DNA from: Punctularia strigosozonata HHB-11173 SS5
Lineage: Eukaryota; Basidiomycota; Agaricomycetes; Corticiales; Punctulariaceae
DNA length: 64,000 nucleotides
Assembly: GCF_000264995.1 (NCBI RefSeq)
Contig: NW_006767434.1
Span: forward strand, 2,806,344 to 2,870,343
Direction of reading: 5' to 3'
The notes under the pieces were generated by a model that had not been told where the DNA came from, made no database searches, and saw only the letters and a list, made by a program, of their open reading frames with translations. Position 1 is the stretch's first letter; each line of letters opens with the position of its first letter. Below, one piece after another: positions 37,588 to 49,717 of the stretch. Position numbers and translations under genes: made by a program.

Positions 37588-39756
37588 TCATACTCGTGGG
37601 ACTCTGACGACAGAAAGAAGCGCGTTGCAGCCCTTCAAGTGCTATATTGGAATCGAGACGCCATATCTTCGAGAAAAGAAAGGTGACGTACCATCGCGAT
37701 GATACCGCAGATCCAAAATGCGCGTCCGGCTGGCGCTGGCTGGAATCGGAAGATAAGTGCGAAGACTACCCCACCGAGGTTCCCCATGGCTCCGACGAAT
37801 CCGCTCTGAATAGGAAGGCATCAGTTGGGATCAAAGGAAGTTAGACGTCATGCATGTACCATGACCCCGTTGTTATCTGCGGGCCCGAGATCATGAGTTC
37901 CCAGCCCGAGCCTCGAAGATAGGGAGAAGGATGCGCACTGGGGTTACAATGGGGCACGAGCGAAAAATTTGCGCCGTTCGCTGCTTCATTGAAGAACGCC
38001 ATCAAGACGAAAAGGACGACCACGACAGCCACTGTGCCGGGGCGTTAGTCCGGAACCATCGATTTCCAATTGACAGGAAAACACGCGCGGGAGGGGTTGG
38101 AGCGAGAATCGATGTAGAGTCCGAGTGCCAAAGAGAGAGCACCCTGAAGAGCGCCGCACGCGAGTGTGGCATGTTTTTTGCCAGGCACCTACGTTGAGGC
38201 TTTCGTTACGAGGGTATGTGATGTGCAGAGGCATGGAACTCACTCCGAGAAAGCGAAATGCGATGTCCCCAAAGTACCCGCCCAGAGGACGGGTAACGAT
38301 GTTCAATAAACCATAAATACCAGCGATCTGCGCGTAAACAAGACACCGTTGGATCCACGTGCCCGTGCTACAAATGCAGAGAGAACTCACATATCCGGCC
38401 TTAGTCTGGCCCATCTTTTGCTTCTTGTACAAGCCGAACAAGACGCTAGCAAGATTGGCATCGATGGCGAGCTCGTATCCAAATGTCGTGAAGTAAGCCA
38501 GCGCGGGAAGCCAGGTCACAGGGTCGGAGAAGACTCGGCGAGCAGAACGTACAGTCAGCGGCTCGTTCACGGCTTTGTCGACCGCAGTCACCGCCGCATC
38601 GTATCCCTGCCCCTCCTCTCCCGCCGCTCTCCCGGCGGCGGAGACGGCGACATCTGCCGAGCCGTTCGCAGAGTCCTGCTCGGCGCTGGCCTTCTCGTCC
38701 ACACGGTCGAGCTTAAGTGCCGCAGGAGCCCTTTCGTTGATTTGATCGCCGTGCGTCCATGGCACATCGTGGCGATCTTGCCACTTGCCTGCCGGGTGGT
38801 CCGTGCCGATGAGGAGGGTAAGGGCCGCTACCGAGAGGAGGATGGGCACGGGCACGATCGCGAACGCGGCGCGCCAGGCGGCGTGCCGGCTGAGCCCATC
38901 GGCCAAGAGCCGGTTGTAAAGCGCGATCATGATGATGAATGTGAAGCCGCCGCCCGAGTTGCCCCAGCCGGCGACGAGGGCGTTCGCGCGGCCCACGACG
39001 CGCTTGTCGAAGAAGGTGGTCGTCCAGGCCTGGCACGGCACAAATGTACCGCCGAGTATGCCTTCACGACAGTGTCAGAGCGAGGCAAGGGGGCGGTAAG
39101 GAGTTACTTGCCGATGAAGAATCGGATGGTGTAGAGACCGGAGGCGGTGGTGACCGTGCCCGCTAGTCCAGATGGTATAGCTCCAATGGCGAGGATCGCT
39201 GCCATGACCTTGCGCGGGCCATATGCTACATAGTTGTGAGCAGGATGACCGAGCTGAACTTCGTAGCATCTCACTGTCGACGAGGGGACCGACGATCAAC
39301 CGAACGATGAGCGTTGCACAAAGCGATATCACGTTGGAATTGCCTGGGCGTCGTGGTGAACACGTCGGTGAAAAGATCAAGGCGTTGGACTGTACTGCCC
39401 ACCAATTTGCTCGGGCGTGAGCTTTAGATCGGCCTTGATGGCGTCCGGTATGAGAGGCGAGAACGCGAACCACGACAAGCTATCAGCGTGGCGGATGCAT
39501 TATTGGTCCCGCCACAGACCCAGGGGGTGGGCGGATCGGGACTCACAATGCTACGAAGAAGCCGAGCCACGCTCTGAAGTCGGAACCGCTGTCATCAGTC
39601 TCATAGAAGCAGAGAACGTAGAGGGGGAGAGACGCACAGATGGAAATTGCGCGAATATTGGGACTTCAGGGAGAGGATAGGGAGGGTGGTGCATTTGCCG
39701 TTCAGGTGGTTCACCCGAGGGACGGTGAACCGGTCGAAAAGGGAGTCGGTGGTCAT
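37588..39756 (-). CDS. nitrate transporter (NRT2/CrnA family, MFS)
   Basis: Twelve exons (39756-39638, 39573-39547, 39479-39403, 39343-39275, 39225-39112, 39061-38391, 38327-38244, 38188-38083, 38031-37939, 37876-37860, 37805-37692, 37641-37588) give about 514 aa. Transmembrane helices are interrupted by a long charged loop between helices 6 and 7 (~75 residues), as in fungal NRT2 proteins. Diagnostic segments are FHLAWLGFFVAFLSWFAF, the nitrate signature AGWGNSGGGFTF, NIVTRPLGGYFGD, and the second signature GAMGNLGGVVFALIF. It imports nitrate with protons at the plasma membrane. The intron at 39062-39111 starts with GC (GCAAGT). The acceptor of the last exon could also be nine bases further in (37632). 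Confidence 0.9.
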
Positions 39757-40404
39757 ATCGTCGTCGTCGTTTTCACCTCGGGGAAGCGGTGGGTGCGGAG
39801 TGGGTGACTTGGGCGTAAGTGCGGACGCAAGAGCGAGTCTGTCGGCGAGAAGTTGCTAATCCTGGACCTTGCTGATATCGGTCCAGGGGAGCTGCATGCC
39901 ACAGCGTGTGCTATCATAGCGCTGACAGCCTGAGTATCTTCTTACGTCCCGAGAAACTCGCCAAGTTGGCTGTTGAATGCATTCGGCCGTTGCCGATACG
40001 AGCGGGTTCCATGACTTTTGTCGAAGAGACGCCACAATCGGAAGAAGGAGACCAAACGGTTCGTCGAGCCCCACCATCCACAATTGTAAGCCACATGAAG
40101 CATCCCGAGCAGAAAGACCGGTATGTCGTAGGCGCACAAGGCGGAAGCGATACCAGGCTGCGGCCGGATGGGCGTAACTGAAACGCAGCGTGAGAAAGTG
40201 GGGTGATATGCCGGCACCGTCGGTCTTCGTCTGGCCCAAGCCGCAGCGGGACTACCGCTCAGGTGGGCCGACGACGGTTTTGCACACCTCCAGGAGATTC
40301 TGACGGGCTGGGCTGGCCCGGGTGACGATAACGTTCCTTGCGATGTGGAGCCTTATTTACACTGGCGCTCTTGCACCCTCGCTCGGCTCTCCAGCACCGT
40401 ACCC
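39757..40404. promoter_or_regulatory. bidirectional nitrate-transporter/nitrite-reductase promoter
   Basis: A 648 bp gap lies between two divergent nitrate-assimilation start codons. Seven GATA cores are visible on either strand at 39874 (within a GATATC palindrome), 39912, 39935, 39995, 40149, 40205 and 40327. GATA sites bind AreA/NIT2-type nitrogen regulators that relieve ammonium repression, so shared induction is likely. I did not find a convincing NirA consensus. Confidence 0.6.
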
Positions 40405-43400
40405 ATGGACGCTAGCACCACAACTGCCAAGACCGATGCTGCCGAGCGCAAGACGGTCGTCGTCGTTGGCCTCGGAATGGTAGGCATCGGTCAGTAATAC
40501 CCATCCTCTCATCGGCTGGCAGGGAGTGAACTCGTTCCAGCCTTCATCGAGAAACTACTCGACCTCGACGAAGCCCACAAGTACAAGATCGTCACCTGCG
40601 GCGAGGAAACGCACAGTGAGCGGCATCACCGAAAGGATCGGAACCCTCGCTGAATCTGTCTCGTTCTCAGTCGCATACAATCGGGTCGCCCTTACCGAGT
40701 ACTTCCAGCACCGTTCGATCGAGAAGTTGTATCTGAACGGGCCCGAGTGGTATGCGAAGCAGTCGCCGGATCGTTTCGAGTTCCACGTTGGTGAGGCCGT
40801 GACCACGCTTGATCACGCTTCCCATACCGTCTCGACGAGCATCGGTCGAACCATCCGATATGACTACTGCGTCCTTGCGAGTATCCTTGCATTCGCATTC
40901 GCCAACATGTCGGCTCATAGTTCTCTATACGCTGCAGGCGACGGGCTCGGAGGCGACGATCCCGAGCTACTGCAAGCCCGACATGCAGGGCGTGTTTGTA
41001 TACCGCAACATCGCCGATTTGGAAAAGATTATGGCATACGCCGACCGGGACAACGTACGCGGTGGAAAGGTGATAATTCGCGCGTATCCAATCAAATTTC
41101 GTAAGATCCTGATTCGTCGTTATTCTTCAGGCCGTGGTGGTCGGCGGTGGTTTGCTCGGTTTGGAGGCAGCCAAAGCCGTGTACGACCTGGAGACGATCA
41201 AGGATGTCTCAATCGTCAACCGCCAAGCATTCCCCCTCTCCCGCCAGCTTGACGCTGGGGGCGGCGAAATCGTCCTCCGCCGCATCGAAGCCATGGGCGT
41301 CGACGTTCTCACCAACACCTCCGTCAAATCCATCATCGCCTCGCCAGACGACCCGAACGTATTCGCTGGCCTTGAGCTGATGGACGGCAGAACTCTGGAC
41401 GCGCATCTCGTCATCTTCGCCATTGGCATCACACCTCGTGACGATCTCGCCAGGAAGTCAGGGCTCGCGTGCGAGGAACGCGGTGGTATCACCGTGAATG
41501 ACTCCCTGGAGACCAGCGCGAAGGACGTGTACGCTATCGGCGAGTGCGCGAGCTGGCAGCACAACACATACGGCCTCATCGCCCCCGGAAGTACGTTGTA
41601 CGTTTTCGCATGCATACACCCCAACCAACGAAAGATTGTCCAGTCGAAATGGCCGACATCCTGTCTTTCAACCTTACGCAACTGGCAACTGCTGTCGGCG
41701 GCTTCAAACCCCGCCAGATGGTGAGCCACGCGAACCTCTGCAACCTAGGATAGCTACTCATTCTTGAATGGACCAGAACAACCCCGATCTGTCCACCAAG
41801 CTGAAGCTCATGGGCGTCGACGTCGCTTCCTTCGGTGACTTCTTCCGCGAAAAACGCGAGTTCGAGAAGAAGCGCCGTCCCAGGATTCCCTCGCCCAAAG
41901 CTGAGACTATGACCCTGCCGTCAAAGGCAGAGACAGAGGAGAAACCGCCGGTATGGAACGTGACCGAGGACCGGACCAAGACAGCCCCTGCACAAAAGCC
42001 GCTCAGCGACGCCTCTGCGCCGAAGAAGAGGCACGGGGCGGCAGCCGCCATGGAGGGCCCGATCGAGACGCTGACCTACCGCGACCCATTCGCGGGTGTG
42101 TACAAGAAGCGAGTCGCTGCCCGCGACGTCCCTATAGGAAGCTGACTGTCGATATGTGACTAGATACATTTTCACCGCGGACGGAAAATACGTCCTGGGT
42201 GGTATGATGGTGGACGACACGTCGGATTATGTCAAGCTAGTCGCGCTCGTCAAGAAGAAGAAGGCGCTCGAGATCCCTCCTGGCCAGTTCATCGGCGGAG
42301 GGGCGAAATCGGACGAAAGCGGTGCCGATCTCGACGACGACACGCAAATCTGCAGTTGTCATGTGCGTTCGCCGGTTCCTTCGTCATCTCCGGTTCTGAC
42401 GTTGCCCGTCTCGTGTAGAACGTGTCGAAAGGCCAAGTGGCGCAATGCGTGCGAGACGGGTGCGATAATATCGGAGATCTGAAGGCCAAGACGAAGGCCG
42501 GTACCGGGTGCGGCGGTTGCATGCCGCTCGTGACGAACATCTTCAAGGCCGAGATGGAGAAGGCCGGCCACGCCGTTAACAACAATATCTGCCCGCACTT
42601 CGCCATGTCGCGGGCCGAACTTTTCAACGTCGTACAGTAGGCCCTTCATCATCACCGGCATACGTTCATGCACTGAACAGTGATTGACGCAGGATCAAGA
42701 AGCTCAAGACCTTCACCGCCATCATGGAGGACTGCGGTGTCAACATGGACGCGTTGGGATGCGAAACGTGCAAGCCGGTCATCGGCAGTATCCTGTCCTC
42801 GCTATGGAACGAACACGTCATGAACCCGGCGCACCATCAGAATCAGGACACGAACGATAGATTCATGGCCAACATACAGCGGAACGGTAACATTCTACTC
42901 GAGTACCGTCTGCTGACACTGACCTCTCTCGATGCGTACAGGCACTTTCTCTGTCATCCCTCGTGTTGCAGCTGGGGAGGTCTGTGCTCTTGTCCCTAGA
43001 ACACTCTGTAACGTTTTTCACCCACCCGTGATAGATCACCCCGGACAAGCTGATCGTACTCGGCCAAGTGGCGAAGAAGTGTAAGCCGGTTTCGGTCTTG
43101 TATCTGCCTCGTCTTGTCTGACCATCTCTGCAGATGGATTGTACACGAAGATAACTGGAGGGTATGCTGTGAGCCAAGTGTTTCGTGTACGTTCTGACCA
43201 TTTCGTAGTCAACGGGTGGACCTGTTTGGCGCTCAGAAGGCAGATCTCCCTGACATATGGGAAGAGCTCGTGAACGCCGGCTTTGAGAGCGGGCACGCTT
43301 ATGGTTGGATAATGCCCTTCCCGCTATTTTAACGCTGACCCAACTATCCTTAGGCAAATCGCTGAGGACTGTCAAATCTTGCGTAGGCACCAGTTGGTGT

Positions 43401-44870
43401 CGTTACGGCGTTGGTGACTCTGTCGGCAGTCAGCATCATCTCTTCCACCCATCTGGACCATGGCTAACGTTCTTTGAAGTGGCCATACATCTCGAAGATC
43501 GTTACAAGGGCATCCGCTCTCCTCACAAGCTCAAGGGAGGAGTGAGCGGCTGCGTTCGAGAGTGTGCTGAGGCCCAGAACAAGGACTTCGGACTCATCGC
43601 GACAGACAAAGGCTGGAACCGTGCGTGCATATACAGACACTCAGCAAGCCTTCCTAACGACGCGTTTTTTCAGTCTTCCTTTGCGGAAACGGTGGCGCAG
43701 TTCCCAAACATGCCCAACTCTTTGCGCAGGACGTTCCGCCGTCCAGAGTGGTTCGGATCATCGACCGCTTCATCATCTACTACATCAGGACCGCGGACAA
43801 GCTTATGCGAACAGCGAGATGGATCGAGCAGATGGAAGGCGGCCTCGATCGCCTGAAGAAGATCATCATCGACGACGAACTCGGCATCTGTGCCGATCTC
43901 GACCGTGAGATGGACGAGCTCGTCGGCACGTACTATGACGAGTGGAAGGCAGTCGTCCAGGACCCGGTCAGGCGGAAGCAGTTCCGTCAGTTTGTCAACA
44001 CGGTACGCTGATTCGCAAACTCTTTGCATGTCGGATCCTAATGCCTTGGGTACATAGGACGAACGAAAGCCGCAGATTGAGGAGATCATCGAGCGGGGCC
44101 AACCTCGACCGGCGAACTGGGCGAAGGTGTTCCCTCCGGTCAAACTCACAGAGTCGGACATCCGGACGCCGAAAGAGCAGTGGACATGGCGGCCGTTGGC
44201 CAAGGTTTCCGACCTGATGCCGACCGATGCGGGGACTACGTAAGCTCAAATTTGGAGCATCGTATCTGTACTCACGGGCCGTGGCTGTAGTTCTGCTGCT
44301 GTCAAGTATGGCGATACCCAGATTGCTATCTATTGCGTTCCGAAGAGGGGATTCTTCGCGACGCAGCAGGTGAGCGCACTAATATGCCAAGATTCACCGT
44401 AACCGATCATATCCTAGATGTGCCCTCACAAGCGAGCGTTCGTCCTGGATCACGGTATCATCGGCGATGATCCGAAGACTGGTACAGCATATGTATCCTG
44501 TGAGCAACCTTCGATAGCGATTGAAATCCGGACGTTCAGCTGAACCTCCACAGGTCCATTACACAAACGCAACTTTGCACTGAAATCAGGGGCATGCCTC
44601 AACGACGATGAGTATAGCATCCTTAGCTTCGACGTCAAAGTCGAGGGCGATGGAGATACGGCGGTGTTATCCCTTCTGCTCCCGGAGCCAGAGGAGCTCG
44701 ACGCTGTGATTGGGTCAAACAAATGGATGGTGCGGCAAGCGACGGCGGAGCTCCTCGACCGAGGTGCTGGGGAAGGCAACGGCATCCAGATAGTGGGTCC
44801 CGAGGACATGGGCGAACATGGGTCGTCAAGCAACGTCTCGTTATGCGCCAACACCCAACTAGAGTGGTAA
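40405..44870 (+). CDS. niiA: assimilatory nitrite reductase, NAD(P)H
   Basis: Twenty-one exons give 1129 aa in frame: 40405-40489, 40541-40615, 40671-40876, 40938-41069, 41131-41590, 41644-41720, 41777-42108, 42164-42362, 42419-42636, 42693-42886, 42942-42979, 43035-43080, 43134-43161, 43209-43303, 43354-43428, 43480-43620, 43674-44002, 44058-44239, 44291-44369, 44418-44499, 44554-44870. Order: FAD/NAD domains (VVVVGLGMVGI, LATGSEA, VVVGGGLLGLEAAK, DVYAIGE); BFD-like [2Fe-2S] (CSCHNVSKGQ, GCGGCMP); siroheme/4Fe-4S (CVGTSWCRYG ~737, SGCVRECAEA); C-terminal Rieske (CPHKR ~998, CPLHK). It reduces nitrite to ammonium with six electrons. Two introns (40877-40937, 42109-42163) begin with GC rather than GT. 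Confidence 0.95.
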
Positions 44871-44983
44871 TCGTGGTTTAAATGTGTTCGTGTATGTGGT
44901 AGTATCACATTGTAGCAACGTATCTAGCAATGACAGCGACGGGGTATCTTTTGGAATACACGCAGTTATATTTTACAAACTAG

Positions 44984-46141
44984 CTAAACGACATCCGTGA
45001 AGTAGTCCGCCAAGCTCTCTCTGACCTCTCGCAGCTTCTGGCTGGTTGCGAGCAGAGCATTCTCGCGGCAGTGAGGCAGGCCATCTAGCATGCCCTGGCT
45101 CGGGATCTCCTTCTCCACCAAGGCCTTGATGAAGGTCTCAGCGAGGACCAGCTTGCCGAGAACATCGCCGCGTTGGTGGGTAACGATCTGTGGGCCGAGC
45201 TCGAGAACACCACGCCAGAGCGTCGCCCATGCCTTGGCGCACTTTGGCTGGCTCAAGCACCGCGGTGAATGAGCGAATTGAGGGGGGTTGTTCGGCAGCT
45301 CGTCATAGAGCTTGCCGAGCGCGTAGTGCCCGGACAGTAGTCGGATGCGCTGCGCGCGGGAGAGGTGCGGATCCGCGTCCCAGTGCTCCCGACCCTTAAG
45401 GAGCATGGCGTGGTAGGCTATACCGAGCAGAGGGCGAAGAGCGAGGCGCTCTGCGAGGGTTAGGGCGAGAGCGACGTCCCGGCCGTCGGCAACGTGCCGT
45501 CTCCAGCGGGCAGTCGTCGCTTCGAGGAGGGAAGAGTGATTGCATAACGCTGCGAGTTCCGTAATATCCCCCAATGACGGCGTCTGCGTCGAGCCGTTCA
45601 AGGAAGGGGAGGATGGCACGGCGTCGAACGCGCCGGGGCGGGAGTAGTAGGTGTGAAGCGCGTCGAGAGCCCAGGTGGCAAGAGTTCTGAATTGGTACTT
45701 GTGCGTGATGCGCGCGAGAGCGAAGAGACGTGGAACAGGCGCATCGGGAGAGAGGGCGATCATGAGCTCGGGCGGGAGGGCATAGAGCGCCCAGAGGAGG
45801 GCACGGAACTCGTCGGCGGTGTCGCCTTGGAGGCGGATCGGATTGTCGTCGGCCTCGCCCTCGACCGGCGTCGGCATAGTTGACTTCAGGTTCGCGCCCG
45901 GCGTACTGGGCTCTGGCGCGTCGGGAGCAAGGAGGGAGAACATGCCCTCGAAGGCGGAGTGGTCGCATGCCAGGGTAGAACGATGGACGCGGAAGAGGGT
46001 GTTGCCAACGAGGATGACCGTGTTGCCGTCGGGAAAGTAGTACGCGTTGTCGCGCGTCGGGATCGAGAGCTGCAACATCGAGTCGCGCAGGAAGGCGTGC
46101 GTCGTCGCCATGTCCGACGAGCTACCCGCCGTCTCCGCCAT
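44984..46141 (-). CDS. BTB/POZ domain protein
   Basis: A single exon gives 385 aa. The start at 46141 was chosen for its good context; an in-frame ATG at 46204 would add 21 arginine-rich residues. The BTB domain spans roughly residues 25-160: YYFPDGNTVILVGNTLFRVHRSTLACDHSAFEGMFSLL, then IRLQGDTADEFRALLWALY. The C-terminal half is helical (ITHKYQFRTLATWALDAL, LLSGHYALGKLYDEL). This architecture is abundant in Agaricomycetes; partners are unknown, though BTB proteins commonly serve as Cul3 adaptors. It is read in the same direction as the DJ-1-like gene, 113 bp downstream of it, and is intronless unlike most neighbours. Confidence 0.8.
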   Translation of the reverse strand: MAETAGSSSDMATTHAFLRDSMLQLSIPTRDNAYYFPDGNTVILVGNTLFRVHRSTLACDHSAFEGMFSLLAPDAPEPSTPGANLKSTMPTPVEGEADDNPIRLQGDTADEFRALLWALYALPPELMIALSPDAPVPRLFALARITHKYQFRTLATWALDALHTYYSRPGAFDAVPSSPSLNGSTQTPSLGDITELAALCNHSSLLEATTARWRRHVADGRDVALALTLAERLALRPLLGIAYHAMLLKGREHWDADPHLSRAQRIRLLSGHYALGKLYDELPNNPPQFAHSPRCLSQPKCAKAWATLWRGVLELGPQIVTHQRGDVLGKLVLAETFIKALVEKEIPSQGMLDGLPHCRENALLATSQKLREVRESLADYFTDVV

Positions 46142-46254
46142 CGCGATCGAAGACAACCCGACAGCTACACAGCCACGCCGACGTCTGAGATCTGAGCGCC
46201 ACATCGATATCCACGATACATGCCGGCGCCCTTTTATGGATTCGTAGCATTATT

Positions 46255-47206
46255 CTACACCAAACCATACACAGAGGCGAACTCGTCGTGCTCCGAATCG
46301 GTGACGGGCGTGTACTCCATAAAGGTAGCCAACTTGTCCGCGTATTCCTGTCCATGCCAACACTAAGTGCCAAGATCGCGTTCGTTGCAGTTGCACCCAC
46401 CTTGCCGAGCAGCTCGCTGGCGAAGGCATATGCCATGTCCAAGCCTGCCGTAATACCCGACGCTGTCCAGAATTTTCCGTCAACGACCCAACGGGCCTTG
46501 GCAACCCAGATGACCTAGGATCTCCGAGTCAGCACCCGCTCGCAGACCGAACCATAGCCGACGGCACCTTCGGGTAAGCTCCTGCGATCTCTCTGAATAG
46601 CATCTTGTTAGACGTCGCCCGTTTGCCATCCAAGAGGCCGGTCGACGCGAGGATGGCGGCGCCGACGCACACGGACAGCACATACTTGGCCTTGGCTCCC
46701 TGTTTCGTGATGAATTCAACCGCCTCCTTTTCCTGGGCACCGGTGATTGACGATCCTGCGTAGACGTCTACGTTTACCGCTATCACGTCCATCACTCCTG
46801 TGCATACCCACCTGCAGGAATGACGATGATATCGTATTGCTTGCCATCCGATCCCAGCGCTGCTTCATAAGTAGAGGTAGGAGAAACGCGGGGTCCCGCC
46901 CCATCGGGCTTCACCGGTTCCAAGGATTTGCTGCGTGTGCTTCAGTCACTGCTAGGCTGATAACAAGGCAAGAAACCGACACATACCTCAGAATATCGAT
47001 ATCAAACACGTATTTCGGCGTATACGGCACGTTTCCGAGTTCCAACAATCGCTCGACATACCCGAGAAAGTCGAGCGGACCTGTGCAGAGCGATGTCAAC
47101 GTTTCGGGTAAGCTACTCTCCAACGATAAGACGCTTATTGGTAGTCCAGGGTAGTGACGTGCTCGTACACGCATACGGCGACCGACAGACGCTCCGAAGT
47201 AGACAT
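46255..47206 (-). CDS. DJ-1/PfpI-family protein, first splice donor anomalous
   Basis: Exons are 47206 to about 47140, 47080-46987, 46930-46812, 46755-46553, 46514-46401 and 46347-46255 (about 229 aa). The N-terminus SVAVCVYEHVTTLDYQ continues into PLDFLGYVERLLELG, then YDIIVIPAGG, the nucleophile elbow LSVCVGAAILASTGLLDGKRATSNK, and ITAGLDMAYAFASELLGK. The Cys-centred elbow and LLDGKRATxNK fit the fungal isonitrile-hydratase-like branch of the DJ-1/PfpI superfamily. Every junction except the first is canonical. After the codon for Tyr of TLDY the sequence reads CAATAAGCG, so no GT or GC donor exists before an in-frame TAA. The gene may use a non-canonical donor, may start elsewhere, or may be newly inactivated. 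The 38-nt intron 46515-46552 is unusually short. Confidence 0.65.
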
Positions 47207-48171
47207 ACTTGAATCGTCGTATCCAAGTACTGGATGATCTTGCGTGCAGGACCGCCGCCTTTATACCCGCAACGGCGGAAATATGAGTCGAACCGTTGAA
47301 CCGATCACCGAGGACTGCAGGTAGTCCACTCGCCTTCATCTCCTCCATGCGGAGTGCGTTTCGCCACACGTGATGGAAAGATGAGAAATCGAGCCGTATG
47401 CTACGGTATGAGATAAGTACGGGCTGCACAGCAGAAGTGATTCCAGCGGTATGCCCAATCGAGTTCGGTGCGCGCATATGCTTATTGATGCAAGGTACCC
47501 AGGAAGGACGACGGACCGCGACAGATTCCCAGAGCGGACACCGCGAACAGCGGGGGTATTGTCAATCGCCAGGAGACGCGTACGCTCGCGTACGGCATGT
47601 TGCATCCATAAAAACATCGAGTGTCAGATTTCGATTCCAGCCCGACGGTTCTACCCAACGTTTCGCCTCGTAAATTATAGCATCCCCGAGTTCAGATGCG
47701 AACAGAACACCATATATGGGGGAAATTGTCGATTCGTGTTCTCTAGAGTCCATGCTGTAGGGCTCTTCCAGCTTCCATCCGCATGTAGACGCGCATGAAG
47801 TTTGCTTCGGAGTGTCCATTTATTGGCCGAGCTAGAATGCCTTGATGGCGTGGGTCGTCGGAAGCTCGTGGATGGTGGGCCGGGACGGCGTACGGGCTGA
47901 ATGCCATCGCCCCAGTGGGGTATGCAACGGAGACCGATCCACTTGAGCTAAGCTTAGGAGATATCTAATGAATGCTAGAGGCGAGCGTCGCGGACTGGCC
48001 GACCGCGAACCACGCCACGAGCGCTGACGAGCACGGCGATCCGCCTGACCCTCCTGCGACTGCGAGCCTCCGCCCCACTTGGCCTCGATTCCGATTAGCA
48101 AGCGAATCATGCGACGAGTACTTATATCCGCCCTCCGTCGCCGCTCTCTCTACTCCTCGTAGCAATTCCAC
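47207..48171. promoter_or_regulatory. divergent promoter region with duplicated AKR elements
   Basis: This gap separates the DJ-1-like gene (minus) from aldo-keto reductase 1 (plus). The half next to the reductase carries GATCCGCCTGACCCTCC (48038-48054), CGATTAGCAAGCGAA (48092-48106) and GAGTACTTATA (48116-48126). All three recur in the same order upstream of reductase 2. No supported gene lies in 47207-47830. Confidence 0.55.
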
Positions 48172-49717
48172 ATGGCTCTCCCCACTCGCAAAATCGGCAA
48201 CGACCTCGTCAGCGCAATCGGATACGGTGCATTCGACGCTCCCGTCACCTGTACGGGCCGTTTCTGACCATTGATGAAAAGGCGCCATGGGCATCGCGGC
48301 CTTCTACGGCAAACCCGATCCCGATGAGGTCCGCCTCAAGGTCCGTCTTGCTTCGACACCTGGCCCCTTGTCACCGTCGTTCTCAGCCGTCGCTCGCAGT
48401 TCCTAGACGATCTATACGCAAGCGGATGCCACTTCTGGGACACGGCCGATGTTTATCAGGATAGCGAGGATCTCCTTGGAAAATGGTGTGTTCCTACTCT
48501 CGCCCGCCTCCCAATCTCTGACGGGCGCTGTCGTGCTGACCGCTTCGGTTTGTGCATAGGTTCCAAAAGACCGGGAAACGCAAGGACATCTTCCTCGCCA
48601 CCAAGTTTGGCATTGTCCGCCAGTCAGGACGCTTCGTCAACGGTTCACCCGAATATGCCAAGCAGGCGATCGAGAAGTCGCTCAAGAGGCTTGGTGTCGA
48701 CGTGAGTAATGACGTCCGGTCTGTGAGATCACAGAAAACCTCATGCGTCGTGTAATAGTACGTTGATCTCTACTATCTCCATCGGTAAGCCCCTCGGTCC
48801 TGTCCCACTGCCGCATCCTCACTCTCGGTCAGACCTGATCCGCAGGTTCCCATTGAGGTATGGACCTCACACAAATGCCAGACGAAGTCGCACAACTTCA
48901 TGCATCTCTTCAGGAAACCGTAACTGCGCTAGCCGAGCTCGTATCGTCAGTGCAAATTGCGTCTCTCCGCCCGACGTGACCGACTTAAACCTTTCACGCA
49001 TTCGTCTAGTGCTGGAAAGATCAGATACATCGGCCTTTCCGAGGTCTCTGCTGCAACTCTCCGTCGGGCGCATGCGATCCACCCGATCGCCGCCATCCAG
49101 GTGGAGTATTCGCCCTTCACACTCGACATCGAGGATCCGAAGATCAACCTGCTCAACACCGCCCGCGAGCTCGGCGTGACGATTATTGCGTACTCGCCGC
49201 TCGGTCGCGGACTGATCACTGGCCAATACGTACGTCCGTAACTCACGGATCGCAGAGGTCTAGCCAGGACTCATCGCGTTCTCCTCGCGTGATAGAAAGG
49301 GCCGGAGGACTTTGACGAAGACGACTTTAGGCGCAAGGTACCGCGCTACTCGAAGGAGAACTTCCCCAACATCCTCAAGTTGGCCGAAGGACTGAAGCAG
49401 ATCGGCGAGCGCCACGGCGCGACGGCCGGCCAAGTCGCCCTTGCCTGGCTGCTCGCGCAAGGCGACGATGTCATTCCCATTCCTGGGACTCGCAAGCAGA
49501 AGGTGCGGTCGCCTTCCCATCGTCCAACGGCTTTCATCACTCACCGTCTACTGTTCAGTACCTGGAGGAGAATCTTGGCGCCCTCAAGCTGAAGCTGACC
49601 CCGGAGGAGGTGGCGGAGGTACGAGAGGTCGCGAAGAAGGCTGACGCTGCCAATGGGCCTCGGTATCCTCCTGGCTTCGTGGAAACGCTTTTCGCGGAGA
49701 CACCAGCTTGGAAGTAA
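48172..49717 (+). CDS. aldo-keto reductase, tandem copy 1
   Basis: Ten exons (48172-48226, 48282-48340, 48400-48485, 48560-48701, 48759-48784, 48833-48857, 48914-48945, 49010-49229, 49296-49502, 49559-49717) give 336 aa in frame. The TIM-barrel aldo-keto reductase motifs are present: start [11 protein letters not shown], catalytic Asp and Tyr in WDTADVY, Lys in FLATKFG, His in YYLHRPDP, cofactor-side [14 protein letters not shown] and [15 protein letters not shown]. It resembles the AKR13-type branch that reduces aldehydes or acts as a pyridoxine 4-dehydrogenase; the substrate is unknown. Exon sizes match copy 2 exactly except for one codon in exon 4, so the pair arose by tandem duplication. 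Confidence 0.9.

Noticed and set aside
38083-38330. Apparent frameshifts in the nitrate transporter between IAFRFLG and LSLALGLYID
   Set aside because: Careful re-reading of the minus strand shows exon 38327-38244 ending GGA before GTGAGT and exon 38188-38083 reading VPGKKHATLACGALQGALSLALG without a break.
46911-47477. 188-codon minus-strand frame as the DJ-1-like gene's own N-terminus
   Set aside because: Only its last ~30 codons match the family. The MSTSERLSVAVCVYEHVTTLDYQ exon in another frame fits the fold far better, although the frame remains a fallback given the missing donor.
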